From Agelas oroides (lineage: Eukaryota; Porifera; Demospongiae; Agelasida; Agelasidae), in NCBI GenBank assembly GCA_949130485.1, contig OX422203.1, positions 1,889,178 through 1,953,177 of the forward strand: 64,000 bases of DNA. The letters run 5' to 3'. A model generated the notes under the pieces. It did not search any database. It saw only the letters and a program-made list of their open reading frames with translations, and was not told the origin of the DNA. Below, in pieces: positions 37,551-53,916 of the stretch; the first letter of the stretch is position 1; each line of letters starts with the position of its first letter. The position numbers were made by a program, and so were the translations under genes.

Positions 37551-37798
37551 TGCATGCCTAAAGAAATTGGGAATAGTGCGCACAAAAACTAACTCAAAGC
37601 AGCAAAATATTCACTTATTTATGCAACCAGAGACCTTTGCACTTCTTGCACTCCCAAGAAAAAGGATTGACGTAATGATTGTTATTGCACACCGTGCAAA
37701 GCGATGTGACGTAATGAAACAAATGAATGAATGAATACACAGACCTTTGCACCGGCCTCTAGTTTGTGCAGAAAGTAAAAATATTGATGGCATAAATA

Positions 37799-38235
37799 GG
37801 CCTTGATAGATTATGCTCAAGCCCCTGCCTATTATTCTATTCTCTGATTCCCAAAATTTTGACCCATTATGCTTTACAATTCACCTATTATGCTTCTCAT
37901 TTCGCCACAGAAATTTTATATACCACAGTTGAAAACATGAACAGACAACTTAAAACATGACTTACAAGACACATATAGCAAAAAAAAAATAGAAATTTCA
38001 ATGTCATAATATTATTACGCAACCTTAATTTCTGTAGTTATACTGTAACTGTTAGCCTGGCTGTTGTAATAAAACAGTTGAGACTACAGGAACTGAGAGT
38101 GAGAGTCCATCATTCAAGAAATCAGCCTATTATGCCTGGATCATCATGAAAATCAGCCTATTATGCCAGCATAATTCTTGATGCTCAAGAGCACCTATTA
38201 TGCTCAAAATTATGCCAGCATAATCTATCAAGGCC
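37799..38235. mobile_element. TTATGC-rich MITE
   Basis: Inverted ends GGCCTTGATAGATTATGC...GCATAATCTATCAAGGCC. GGCATAAATA occurs on both sides (37789-37798, 38238-38247), probably the target duplication. The inside has repeated CCTATTATGC words. No coding potential. Confidence 0.75.
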
Positions 38236-38780
38236 TAGGCATAAATACCTAGATCTATATATAGTTCGTTCCTCATGTACTGTTCTATACATTGCAGTTT
38301 TGACCTAGCTATATACTACATTAATTTTGTTTCGTATCTTGTTCTGTATCACTAGCTAGCTGAACAGTTTCATTATAATAACAATGCAAACTATACTGAG
38401 AAAACAAGCTAATCGGTGCTTGCATGCAAATATACGAGACGGATCTGTTCACAGTGTCAGTAAATCACGACTTTTGACACAGTCTTGTCAACTTCAGACG
38501 GCAAGGAACAACACACTGGGCAGACTCAGCGACTTTCTCGGATCTTACAGGCATATTACGTCATTCCAATTACGTATGCTACCAGAATGGGTACAACTCT
38601 GTCATTAATTTTCCGTCGTTTTGCGACTAAGTTCTCAAACCTCGTCCAAAAAAAAAATTCACCCGGACCGGCTCCTACGCCTAGATTATGTACACATATC
38701 TAAAGGTATTTTTAGTGCATGAATAACAATCATGCTTACTTGCACTGAGCTATTCAATTCCGTAAGGGTACATCGATTCT

Positions 38781-39076
38781 CAAGGGGTAGTCACTTATAT
38801 GTCTCGTGTAGAAGCGTTTGCGACCGGGATCAAAATTTAATCAAGCGATCAAAGCCCTTTTTGGGGGCCGATCAAGGGATCAAGGTGACCTCAGAACTGC
38901 TAAAAATCAACAATCAAGAACGCGCGGCTGCAATTTGACCTTTGACCCTTGGAAATCAAGCGATCAAGGGCCTCAGAAGGGAACGATCAAGCGATCAAGC
39001 ACACTTTTTGCCGATCAAAAAACTTGATCGCGGTCGCAAACGCTTCTACAGGCGACATATAAGTGACTACCCCTTG
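38781..39076. mobile_element. CAAGGGGTAGTCAC MITE
   Basis: A 296-bp element with inverted ends of about 45 bp (CAAGGGGTAGTCACTTATAT...ATATAAGTGACTACCCCTTG) and ATTCT on both sides (38776-38780, 39077-39081). The centre repeats GATCAAG(C/G)GATCAA words many times. No coding potential. Confidence 0.85.
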
Positions 39077-39516
39077 ATTCTGTATTGACAACATAACACT
39101 TTTTGCCTATACACAGCCTTAGACATTAGTATATGCATGTATTTTGTGACTTTTATGACAGAACATTGGGAGTAGCAAAATGTTTAATACATGAACAGTC
39201 AACGAACCATGTCCCCCTGAAAAAGGCAGGCCTAGATCTTATGTAAAGTCACCCACTGTGCAGGATTTGTGCTGGGGTGACTGGAAGATAGGGACTTCTA
39301 TCGCATGCACAAACTGCAGTCAGGTGGCTGGCCTTATCCATGTATATGATATAGCTAAAATCAACTCTTATTCATGCCACAATTTTCAAGGGACAACTAC
39401 ATATAAAGACCTGCTGCCTTCGAAATATTTCTAGGCAGAGTCTTCCAATAATTGACCAACCCTCTCCAGCTATGAATGATCATGCACTAAAACCACCCAA
39501 GGAATTATTTTGAAAT
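39077..39516. other. Intergenic stretch, nothing recognised
   Basis: No frame, RNA gene or clear repeat is visible between the MITE and the SLC35E3 poly(A) signal. Confidence 0.5.
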
Positions 39517-39522
39517 TTTATT
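39517..39522 (-). terminator. Poly(A) signal of SLC35E3
   Basis: AATAAA on the minus strand, about 107 bp past the stop codon. Confidence 0.55.
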
Positions 39523-39628
39523 GATCATGGCAATCAGAGCTATTAACCTGCCACTTGCATGGGCACTTCAGATCAAAGCATCAAGTATAACCAATCACAC
39601 AAGTCAATTACCATGCAAATTGAATAAT

Positions 39629-42801
<3,173 letters not shown>

Positions 42802-43621
42802 TAGAGTTTAGTAGGAGGAACGATGGATGCTCTACACTCTTATAAGTGGACTGGAAGGGAAGAAAAGAGACAGTTTTACTGCAACTTTAAGGTCTTCAGA
42901 GAGTAGAGTAGTCAAAATTCAACAATAAAATTTCTTGACAGAAATTATCATTGCAGTGAATATTAACTGTGGCTGAAGTTGGCTTATGCAGGAGCTCATG
43001 GGACAGACTGAACAGGATAATTCAATAAAGACTTTCTTCAGCATGCAAGTGTTGCAAAGCTGTTGCCATCCATCTTCCACAACAAATTACCTTCAATACT
43101 GCCATGAATAATCAGCTGTAGTTGTATTAAAGTTCTGACCACTACAACCAACAGGCAACCACCAGCTGCATGAATGCTTCAAGTAGTACAGTTGAATGTT
43201 TCAGTTACACACCTGGCAGCCATTGAAATTCAGCAACTACTTATTAGGTACAGGCTCCTCTCCAGCTTTTGGTCACGGAGTGTACTATGCAACTGAAATC
43301 CTGGGGAGAAGCCTGGGAAAAAAGACTAGCTTTAAACCTGATAGCTTAGCTGTGGTGTCTGACTGCCACTGAGCCATATAACACATACCTGTGGGAATGA
43401 CATGCATGGATTGCAAATGTCGCTGGTTATACTTTGAATTAAATTGGGCTTAATACAAGTGTTTACCAGCAAACTAAAGAGTTCCCATGTTTACTGTAAA
43501 CACTTCTCCCTCAATGTAACCTGAGATGCTCTAAGTGCCCAACAACCAGATTGCAGATCAGACTTAGAAGTTACATAACTGTGAAAGCTAAACCTGCTAA
43601 GTGGATTAGACATCAAAAGGT

Positions 43622-44113
43622 AAGTCCCCCAACTAAAGACATAGCTTGGCTCAAGATAGCAAGATAGCTCCTTGAGCCGAGCAGGGAAGCATACTGAGCT
43701 GACCACCAGCACCAGAAAATGAACCATCAATAGGTCAATTCTCCACTTCTAAGTCCCCCAACTAAAGACATAGCTTGGCTCAAGATAGCAAGATAGTTCC
43801 TTGAGCCGAGCAGGGAAGCATACTGAGCTGACCACCAGCACCAGAAAATGAACCATCAATAGGTCAATTCTCCACTTCTAAGTCCCCCAACTAAAGACAT
43901 AGCTTGGCTCAAGATAGCAAGATAGCTCCTTGACCCGAGCAGGGAAGCATACTGAGCTGACCACCAGCACCAGAAAATGAACCATCAATAGGTCAATTCT
44001 CCACTTCTAAGTCCCCCAATTAAAGACATAGCTTGGCTCAAGATAGCAAGATAGCTCCTTGACCCGAGCAGGGAAGCATACTGAGCTGACCACCAGCACT
44101 AGAAAATGAATCA
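43622..44113. repeat. 129-bp tandem repeat, four copies
   Basis: Units start AAGTCCCCCAACTAAAGACA at 43622, 43751, 43880 and 44009 and differ at only a few positions. The fourth copy is cut short. Confidence 0.95.
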
Positions 44114-44290
44114 TCAAATATACTAGTTTTGCAAATTCCAGAGCAGTGCTTTGCTATTACATTGACCAGTACAGTATAGTGCAATAGTGAAATGTGATGA
44201 AGATCTTACTCTAGAACAGCATGTGAACAATTTGTGGACCACATCTCCCTGAGGGATGTACCCAACACACAGGGTGCGCTTTGGCCATGC

Positions 44291-44624
44291 ATGTAATGCG
44301 CCTATCAATGTTACGCCCCACTACCCCCTTGTACGGGCTATAGTGGGGCAAGGTGGGGATTTGACTAATTTAAATATCAATTGCCCCAGTATATGGGACA
44401 TACCCTATAATCAAATCCCCTTGCAGAAGGTGGGGGATTACTGGGGATTTGACACACACAGTGTAATTGTGCAGTATACGGAGACCATTGCCGTATTCAA
44501 GATGTCTTCAGCGGTAATCAAATGCCCGACTATAGGGGCAGCCTCCTTCGGTCAAAGCCCCTATATTGCTCGCCATCTGCCCATACGGGGGTAGTGGGAC
44601 ATAATATTGATAGGTGCATAACAC
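44291..44624. mobile_element. MITE with CCCACTACCCCC termini
   Basis: The left ATGCGCCTATCAATGTTACG and a right end matching ATGCACCTATCAATATTATG (inverted) are each followed inward by CCCACTACCCCC and a GTA(C/T)GGGC word. About 330 bp, no frame. The target duplication is unclear (perhaps TA). Confidence 0.8.
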
Positions 44625-45411
44625 CCGGGTGAGACAGGTTTTCATAACTACCTAACTATTCTGGACGAGACAGTATTAACTAACTATGGACAAAATTTAC
44701 ATTTTGCTTGTAGAGGGTTTGGGGCTACTAGTTTTTAATCCCATTTGCAAAAGCTTCTAGGATCAGTTGGAATATATGGCACCAGAAATGGAACCGGAAA
44801 TCCTGTTCACCTACCCAGCCCTAACCCTTACCCTACCTGTGTGTTAACTAATCCAAATTTCCAGTGCTAGGTATTCCAACTGGTCCAGCTTCACCTTTTT
44901 CTCCCCTGTGGCAGGGGAAATGGTAAGCACACTACAAGTCTAATCTAGCTACATCACTGCTCCCCCAAAAAATATTCACAGGCTGATACTGCCCTTCCAC
45001 ATCCTTAATACTTACCAGCTCTGCTGATCTCCTACTTCTGTACAATGGACTCTGTCCGGGGAGGAGCCTGAGGGGAAATCCCTAATTAGCCCTGTGGGCG
45101 TGTTACTTACTGTCACCATAACAACCAGTGACGGTTGTAAGGCTTCTGAGCCTGCATTGCAGTAGCAGCAGCAGCAAACAGCAGCAGCCCTGATCAGCGA
45201 AGTCAAGCCCAAGGCTGACACTTCTTAGCCTCTGGCTCAGAGCGGACAAATCGAAGAGTCAGATCCCAACCTTTCAACAAGGCCAGTTCCAAGTGTGTGT
45301 CTATGCGTATATCCGGATGATTTGTTGGTAGCTAAAATTTTGCAAAGCTGCACAAGTTATAGTCTGCGGACCCTGACTACGCACAGAAGTGATAACCATC
45401 GAGTTGTTCAG

Positions 45412-48017
45412 ATGACCCACGGCCACGATCCTTACTTTTTTAGCCAGAAGAAAAACAGGAGGTTCCAGAAACGCTTGAGAAAACCATTAGACGACTATTC
45501 TCTTTACGGAGACCGAAAAGAGACACTGCTGACTTTCAGGGGTGGTTGGGATGCAGAGAGTGTAGTCAGTGGTGGTAGTCGTTGGAGGCGTCCCCCGTCT
45601 GCGACCATTCGTCCAGGGACAACAACTCGGCATGTGTCTATAAACCAACCTCAACTCGTTTTACCAGCTGTTGACCCCACAGGACCGAAGCTGGTAGCAG
45701 CAGAACCGTCCACATACAGTGAAAAGAAGGTTGACTTTTTGTTGGCAGTTGAAAAAGAAGAAAAAACAAAACCACCTGAAAAGGGACAAACGTATAAGCT
45801 TAGTGAGGCAAAGTTTGCATCGAGCTCAATTCTTTCAAATCTCTCTAAACTTCTCTTTTCCATTTCTGAGGTTTCAATTCCAGTGGAGCTGGTCAATATC
45901 ATTTTGCAAGACTACCAGCAACTTACGGCTGACATTGTTCCCGAGAAACGCGAGTGGCAGACAGACTGTTATCTTGATTTTGAGCCCAAGAACAAGAAGC
46001 CTTTTCTTACTGCCGTACCAGAGGAGGAACATTTGAGAGCAGAACTTGAATCCTCTGTGAACAAAGTTGCTAAGAAGCAGCTGAAGGAGAGAAACAAGCG
46101 TGTTAGAGTGAGTCGGGAGAGCATGTTGAAGAAGCGTCCTCCAGATTCCTCCCCCGAGAGACCCCAGACAGCAAGGAGCATCCTCTCCAGTTACTCTGTT
46201 CACTCAGACTACAGCCACTCCAGTATGGTGGAGGAAAGAGAGGAGTACGACATGCTTCCGGTGGAACTGCGACCAACCATCTTGCACTACCGCCGTGAGA
46301 GCGCAGTGCCCAAGATAAAATCCAAAGGCCCCAAGACACGCCTGGAGAAGTTCAAGTCAATGCAGAGGGGCAACAAGAGAGATCCAATGGCAAAAAGTGA
46401 ATTGTTTTAAGTACACCTAGTGGGGAGAGGGGTTATTGGTTTGCTCTCTGTTGCCTAGGTAACACATCAAATGTTGCTCATAATCTCTCTTGAGTGGTGT
46501 TGCCTAGGTAACAGAATAGAACCACTTGTTGAAGCTGTGAGTGTAGTTGGTTCATAGTCATTCTGTATCTTCTCTCAGAGCGGGTCATCTGTGTGAAACC
46601 TTCAGAGAAGCTTCCTGAAGAAGACGAGCAGGAAGAGGAGCCCGAGCCGTCAGGTCAGTGCAGTTGCAACCTAGCCTTGTGTCTTGCTTGTTTCAAGGTG
46701 GTTGTCCCAGCTAGAGGCTTAGAAACATGTTACAGCAGCAATAGAGTCCTGTCTTTGTTTATTGACTGTGGGGTCTTTCATCCCTCCTCCCCTTTCGCTA
46801 CTTCTCCACCTGCTTCCATCTCTCTTCCCTCTTTCCTCCTCTCCTTTCTCTCCTTCCTGCTTTCTTCCTCTCTTCCCTCTTTCCACTTCCCTCCTCCCCT
46901 TTCCATTTTTCCTCCTTCCTCTGCTTCCCTCCCCTCTCCCCTTCCCTCCTTCTTCACTTCTTCCTATCCTCTCTTTTGCTCCCCCCCCCCATTTCTTTTT
47001 CTGCAGCTGTTCATCACATCCAAGGCACCACCATGATCATCCGCTTCTCCATGAGCTCTTCTGAATGTCAGGACAAAGGTGGACATACTACACTCTTAGA
47101 CAGAGCCCACTTTCTATGAGGAGCTTGTAGTTTGCTAGCCACGTTCCCAGCCCTTCCAACCATCCAGTTTTTGATCACTTACATTGTGACGGAATATTCC
47201 ACATGCAAAGAGAAGAGGAAGGCCACGGAACAAGGCTAATAGCTTGCAACACTCATATGTTTTAGCTTCAATATTTGATACTCAAACTGTGTATTTAGTG
47301 CAGATCACTGATACACATGACCTTCTTGTTGCTCCTCTCTACAGGTTGGCTGGTGACTCCCAGTGAGACAGAGGACCCGGAGGTCAACACTCTGCGCATA
47401 TGGGAGAAACAGCTAAAGGAGCTCATGAGGAGACGGTGAGTAGTTCAACTGGTGCAACTTGGTATAAGGTTATGAGATACTGGTAGGCTGAATCCTAAAC
47501 AACTGGTCTCTTGGGTGAGTGTGCCTGTTAGCAATGATCAGTCAATCCTTGAGTGCATCCATTGTACTTTTAGTTTCTGAGGGACTTTCTTCAATTCTTC
47601 TTCTCTTCCTCTCTCCCTCCTTCCCTCCCTCCTTCCTTCCCTCCCTCCTTCCTTCCCTCTTCTTTCCTCCCTTCCTCCCTCCATCCTTTCCTCCCCCCTT
47701 CCTCCCTCCCCCCTCCCCTCTCCCCCCCTTCCTCTCCCCTTCCTCTCCCCTCCCTCTCCCCCTCCCTTTGAATTAATTTTTCAAAAGCCAGCCAGGTCAG
47801 CATGTTAGTCGGACTCTAAACAGTGCTTCAAAAGACATGCATGTACAAATGTACCAACACACATTAATGAGGTGGGATCCCAACCTTAGCTGTTGTTCCT
47901 CTTCTCTGAATAAATTTCGTTCTCCCACAATTTCTGTTTTCATCTGTAAGCATTGTGGGCGATACTTTTGATCAACTGGGATGGGCATCGAGCTCCCCCC
48001 CCTCCCCCCCACACACA

Positions 48018-48051
<34 letters not shown>

Positions 48052-51000
48052 ATGTTACAGGGAGGAAGCAAAACTTATAGCCAAACAGCGAGGTGAGGAT
48101 GGACCCCTCGTGGTGAAATATTACAACGACCCCCAGATTAGGACAGTGCGGATGAAGCATCAGCGCTCTGCAACCTTCCCCCTCCCGGCTGTCTTCAGCA
48201 AGCTCCCACCTAGTGTGGCTAGCTTCATGCTGCCCAGTGCTAATGAGGCCCTGCTGATTGGGGAGGGCCTGAAGGTGTTTGTCCTAGTGCTGCCAGATGG
48301 CTCCACCTGCTGCAAGTATCCCTCTCCCCCTCTCTCTCCCCCTCTCTCTCCCCCTCTTCCTTTCTCTCATTCCCCCTCTCCCTTCTGTTCTCCCTCCTTC
48401 TGCCCCTCTCCCTCCCCCTCTCCCTTCCTCTCTTATTCCTCCCCTCTCTCCCATTCCTAGCTCCCATCTTTCTCCCTTCCTTCTTTCCCTTCACTTCCCT
48501 CCCACTGCTCCGTTCCTCATTCCTTCTCTTTCTCCTCTCCAATCCTTCCTCCCAAGTCCCTACTTCTCTTCCATTTCTCCCTCCCTCCTTTCTTCCTCCC
48601 TCTCTTCCATCCCTCCCCTCCCCATCCCTTTCCCTCCCCCTCCTCCCCTATCTTTCTCCCTCCTTCCCATCACTGCCTTAACTCCCCGCTCTCAGCTACT
48701 ACTCAGGTCGGCAGGCAGTGTGTGCTAGTCGGAGTGGTGACGTGAGCAGTAAGGGGCTCTACACCGTGGTGTATGATGACACAGAGGACAACACTGTCCT
48801 GGGATACTTCACACCCACAGGACAGGCCTGCTGCTACTACCGCAGCGGGAGGTTGCATATGCTCAGTGACCCAGAGAGAGGGAGACTCTTTGATGAGGTG
48901 AGTGAGGGGAGACACTCCCAATTTGTGACACATGAATTTTTCTTCACTGCTGTATAAGCGACAGTCATGTCCAGATTTGCCATCAGTGATCCTGATGGCT
49001 CCATGTGTCCTGTGGGCCATGTGTCCTGTGTGCTACGTATGTGGCCCATATGGGACTGTTCAGGACTAACACAGGATAGATTGCACTGCATGCACCTGAC
49101 AAGGCCCAATTAGGCCGAAACCACAGTCGTACATTTGATAATGAAGAGTTTTGAGTGATTTGGTCAGGGAGAGTGCTGTGGGGAACCTGCGAAACAATCT
49201 CTCACTTCTGTAACAGAATTGTTTACGGTCTTTAGCCCGAGAGAATGGCTGTTTGGAATTTGGACTAACATAAACAGGATAGATGGGACTGTCCCAAGCA
49301 TTCCCGTACATCATCCCACCCCTCCCTCGTGTCTATCATACACTACTTCATGTATATCCTACATACATATGACATCACCTCCTTCATTACCTATAGGATG
49401 GTAACATTACTCGGAAGTGGGTGTGGCCTCTCCCTAACAAACTACCTGTGTCTGTCTCCATACAGGTGAGTACATTGCATATTTATATGTCGTATGATTT
49501 ATCTAATCTTCCTCTTGCCATACACACACTGTGCACATGTACACACAAATGCACCCACCCCTCCCTCCCTCCATAACTTGCCCTCACCCCTCCCCTTCTG
49601 ATCTTCCCTCCTTCCTTTCACCAACTTCCCTCCCTCACCTTCACTCCCTCCCTCCCTCCTTTCCTTCCTCTCTCCCTCACAGCTGAATGCACATATCTCC
49701 TTCCAGTGTTCCAGTCTCTCCTCCATGGTCCTCAGGTTCTCCTCAAGGGGACAGAATCACAAGTTTCTCGTGGGACCACCCCCAGACTTCCTGGAGGAGC
49801 ACAGAGCACCAGTAAGTTACCTGTATTGTAGCTTTCAAGCAGAGTTCATCTGCCTCCTGGGAACAAGTGAAAATTGTACAAACAGAAGCTTTTCACTGCC
49901 TCTAGATACTGGGTGTGTTTTTTTTATTTCAGGGTGGTGATCAGTCAGATCAGCTGCTCACTGACACTCCGTTCTCCTCGAGGACAGCCCAGGTAGGAGA
50001 CAATGAACAACATCTTGTGAAGGCCTTATCATACAAATGTATACCATCTTTGCATATTACAGAGTTGCCGGCAGAAGAGTCAAACGGAAGAGATGCAGAC
50101 TTCCCTCCACCCTCCCTCCACCCGGACACGCAGGACACTACGTGGCAGAGTGAGTGATAGCCATGCAGTATAGCTAGCTTGATAGAGGCTGTGATTGTAG
50201 CCGTTCACAGCTATTTTGATAGGGGCTGTCATTGTAGCTGTTACAGCTAGCTTGATAGAGGCTGTGTCTGTTTGCAGCTATAGCTTAATGAATATTATGT
50301 CACCTTAGCTGCTCTCTGTAGTAGTGATCATAATATGAGGCAAATATGAGAAATTTCAAATGCTTGGAACATTTTGCTTTCTTGCTTCATGCTGGAAATA
50401 AAGAGATTTAGATGTTATGAGGCGGAAATAGAGGAAAGTGAAAAGGCCGACAGATGGCACATACTGAGTGGCTTCCAAGTGTGTGACTGAGACATTCAGT
50501 ACCATCTGTGCAGTACATATAGAGGATTGTGAGGGCTGGTGGTTGTCCGGTTGTCATAGCTCAGTGGCAGATCATTGGCTGCACAAACCAGGTGTCCTGG
50601 GTTCAATTCCTGGTGGGTGCCTGCCTTTTCACATCTCTATTTCTGCCTCATAACATCTAAATCTCAATACCCCTTTTCCTTGTCCTTGTTTGCTTCTTGT
50701 TGCTGTAGCCTTGCTCTACTTGTGTTGCTGATATAACAGCAACACAAGACTTTAATGAGTTATAACAAACACGCAATTTACCTCATACGTACCACAAGTT
50801 TGTTTTCACTTGAGTCAAGATGCCCTAAAGCAAAGCAGCCACTACACGTAGAAGAATCTAGAACTGTCCCTTCCATGCCTCCCCTGCTCCCCACACACAC
50901 ACACACACATGCACCACATCCACATTCTCCACCACTCCACATCCTCTCCCCTGCACTCCTCCCAGGTGCACAGTGTGGCGTCAGAGGACGAGGAGGGCTC

Positions 51001-52226
51001 CAACCTCCTCCTAAACTGCGACCGTCTCTCTAAGGACCTCAGCAGCTACAAGAATAAGATTAGAGGCATCGTCAATGACTGGATGGCCCACTACCGCCAC
51101 AACATTGGCATCAGTCTCCCTGCACACCTGGCCCCCACTCTCCCCCACTCCTCCTCCTCCTCTCTCCTGTCTCGGAGCGTGTCTGCTCAAGGCAGAAGAA
51201 TACAAAGCTCCAAGAGCTATGCCGGTATGGAGTAGTCTAGTTTTCTGGCCTATCCCACCTCCAGTTTTTGCATGAACTATGCTGGTACAGAGTAGCCTTG
51301 TTGGTGGCTTGGCCAGATGTCAATTTTGTAAATGTCTTCACAAAGTGCAGAAGCATCTAGGGGAATCTTCCCCAAGAAAATTTTGGAATTTTAGAGCCTC
51401 TCTGTGGCCATTTTTCTATTTAAGTGTATTTTGGCAAAGCCATCCACCACCTATCTTGAACCAAGAGCATTTTGGCTAGTTGTATAACCTTGTTCCCTGC
51501 ATCCTCCCAAGCTTCTGTCACATGAAAGCTGCATGGAGAAGACTAAGAACGAGCTGCTTGACTTTCACTGTGGAAAGTTGCCCAGGCAAATGCCTGTATA
51601 TATGCTCGGGTGTGGCTTTGCCACTGAGCCTTGTTACCAGCCTTCCCCACCTCCAATTTATAAGCTATGCCAGTATGAAGTAGCCTCATTCCCAGTCTTC
51701 GCCAACTTCAGTTTGTGAATATACATAGTTATACGTATGTACACACTGTGTATATGTAACTAGATAATGCATGGTAGGCTGGGATTTATTGTCAATAACC
51801 ACCCAACTCCGAGGGCGTAGCTCAAGGACAAGGGTGAAGTATAAATCCCAGACTACCATACATTATGTGTTATATTCTCCAACCTGATTGGTCCTTGTTG
51901 TTATTGGCAAACTTACAAGGTAGTTTACACTGTAAACAAGGTAGCTTATAGGAAACATTATCAAATTTTTATAACTTCCTGCAGTGTATGAAACAGAATC
52001 TACAACTTCCTGTCAGTATATGAAAATAATATCACCTGTTACTTTAGAAACAAGGGTGAAGTGGAGTATATTCACAAGTTGACTGTAATGACCCCACAAT
52101 ACACAGTCACACACAGTCACACACACATCTGTAATGAGTGTACTTGTGTAATCTTGAAAGGTCATTAGAGTTCAACTTGTGTGCACACTCACACACACAC
52201 ACACACACACACTCACACACATACAT

Positions 52227-52268
<42 letters not shown>

Positions 52269-53828
52269 GTGAGACCTACTCCCACCCTCCCACCAGAAGT
52301 GGTCGTGCCCGCCGGTTCACCCACCCCTTCTCCTCTCCTTGCACCAGTCCACCAGGGGAGCTCAGGAGCAGGAGCCCTTTGCTAGCCGCCCTGGCTGTCT
52401 CAGAGGCATCCAGAGTCCCCTCCCCCCTGGACTTGTGAGTGTGTGCATGTGTGTGTGGGGGAAGCATATATTTGTGTAGAGGGGAGAATATAAATTTGGT
52501 TCCTCTGCATCACTCTCCTCTTTCTCCTTCCTTTCCTCTCCCTCCTCTCCCTTTCTCCCTTTCTCCCTTTCTCCCTGCTCTCTCTCCTTCCTTCCCCAAT
52601 TTTCTTCCTCTCTCCTCCCTTTCTTCTAGTATTCAGCGACCCCCCTCAGCAGAACCTTGCAAGCCCTTCAAAGTTGGTACGAGCAAGCCCCAGAGGAAGA
52701 CCAGCAGCAGACTCAAATGTGGCTGTCCAGTGTATCCTCACCCACACGTGTATTATACCACACGTAGCTACACACCAATAATTGTGTACATGGACACTGT
52801 TCAATAACAGCTCAAATGCTTGTGTATGGCAATCTCAGTCGCCCACTCCTTGACCCACTTCCAAGTGCTCTCCACAACATGCTGCTGAGAGACTTGGACA
52901 TCATGCCACCTTGCAAGTGAGCCAACAGTCACAGCCTGCATTACTGAATATACATACCTCACCTATCCTCCCTCCCTCTCTATTCCTCCCTCCCTCCCTC
53001 CCTCCCTCCCTCCCTCCCTCCCTCCCTCCCTCCCTCCCTCCCTCCCTCCCTCCCTCCCTCCCTCCCTCCCTCCCTCCCTCCTCCCTCCCTCTCCCTCCCT
53101 CCCTCCCTCCCTCTCCCTCCCTCCCTCCCTCCCTCCCTCCCTCCCTCCCTCCCTCCCTCCCTCCCTCCCTCCCTCCCTCCCTCCCTCCCTCTCTATTCCT
53201 CCCTCCCTCCCTCCCTCCTTCCTTCCTCCCTTCCCTTCACCCTCCACCAGATGTGACAAGCGTCGACCTCCCTTTATCTCTGATCTGGAGTATGACATTT
53301 TCCTGCAATCCCACGTCCCAAAAGACCAGCTCCTGATCGTCTGCATTGTCTCCAGCATGTATGTGTATGTGAAGCAACAGTCTATTAGCATGTGAAGTAG
53401 AATCATGCAGCAACCGTCTATACCATACCATGTGTTCAACAGGCTTATCTTATGGTACTAAAATCCAATGCGGAATGATGGATCACATAGCCTCACTCCC
53501 AGGCCTTCCCACCATCCATATTTTTCCAGTACTAAAAGCGATCAAAATCTGGACAGTGGGAAGGCCTGAGAACAAGGCTACAGACTACAATGCAAAAGTA
53601 CAAGTCTGTGGAATAATTACTGTACTTGCAGTGCCAGGCATGTATGTGTATGTGAAATAGCAGAATCATACTATGCAGTGTGTTCTGCAAAATGACCTTA
53701 TGGTACTAGAATCTAATGTGGAATCAATATCTTTATCCCCTTCAGTGTGGAGAACTCCTGTCCCTGTGAGCCCATGTTGGATGCTATCCATTATGGACAG
53801 AATAGGGTCCGATTTTCACCATGTACAC

Positions 53829-53916
<88 letters not shown>

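Larger units (their letters stand above)
42802..45411. other. Intergenic region between two divergent genes
   Basis: SLC35E3 (minus) and the C3orf20-like gene (plus) start in opposite directions 2.6 kb apart. The interval holds the 129-bp tandem repeat and a MITE; otherwise nothing is recognised. Promoters for both genes should lie here, but I see no clear core element. Confidence 0.5.

Noticed and set aside
50557-50610. A functional tRNA gene
   Set aside because: A- and B-box-like words are present, but no full cloverleaf or acceptor stem could be traced; it fits a SINE better.
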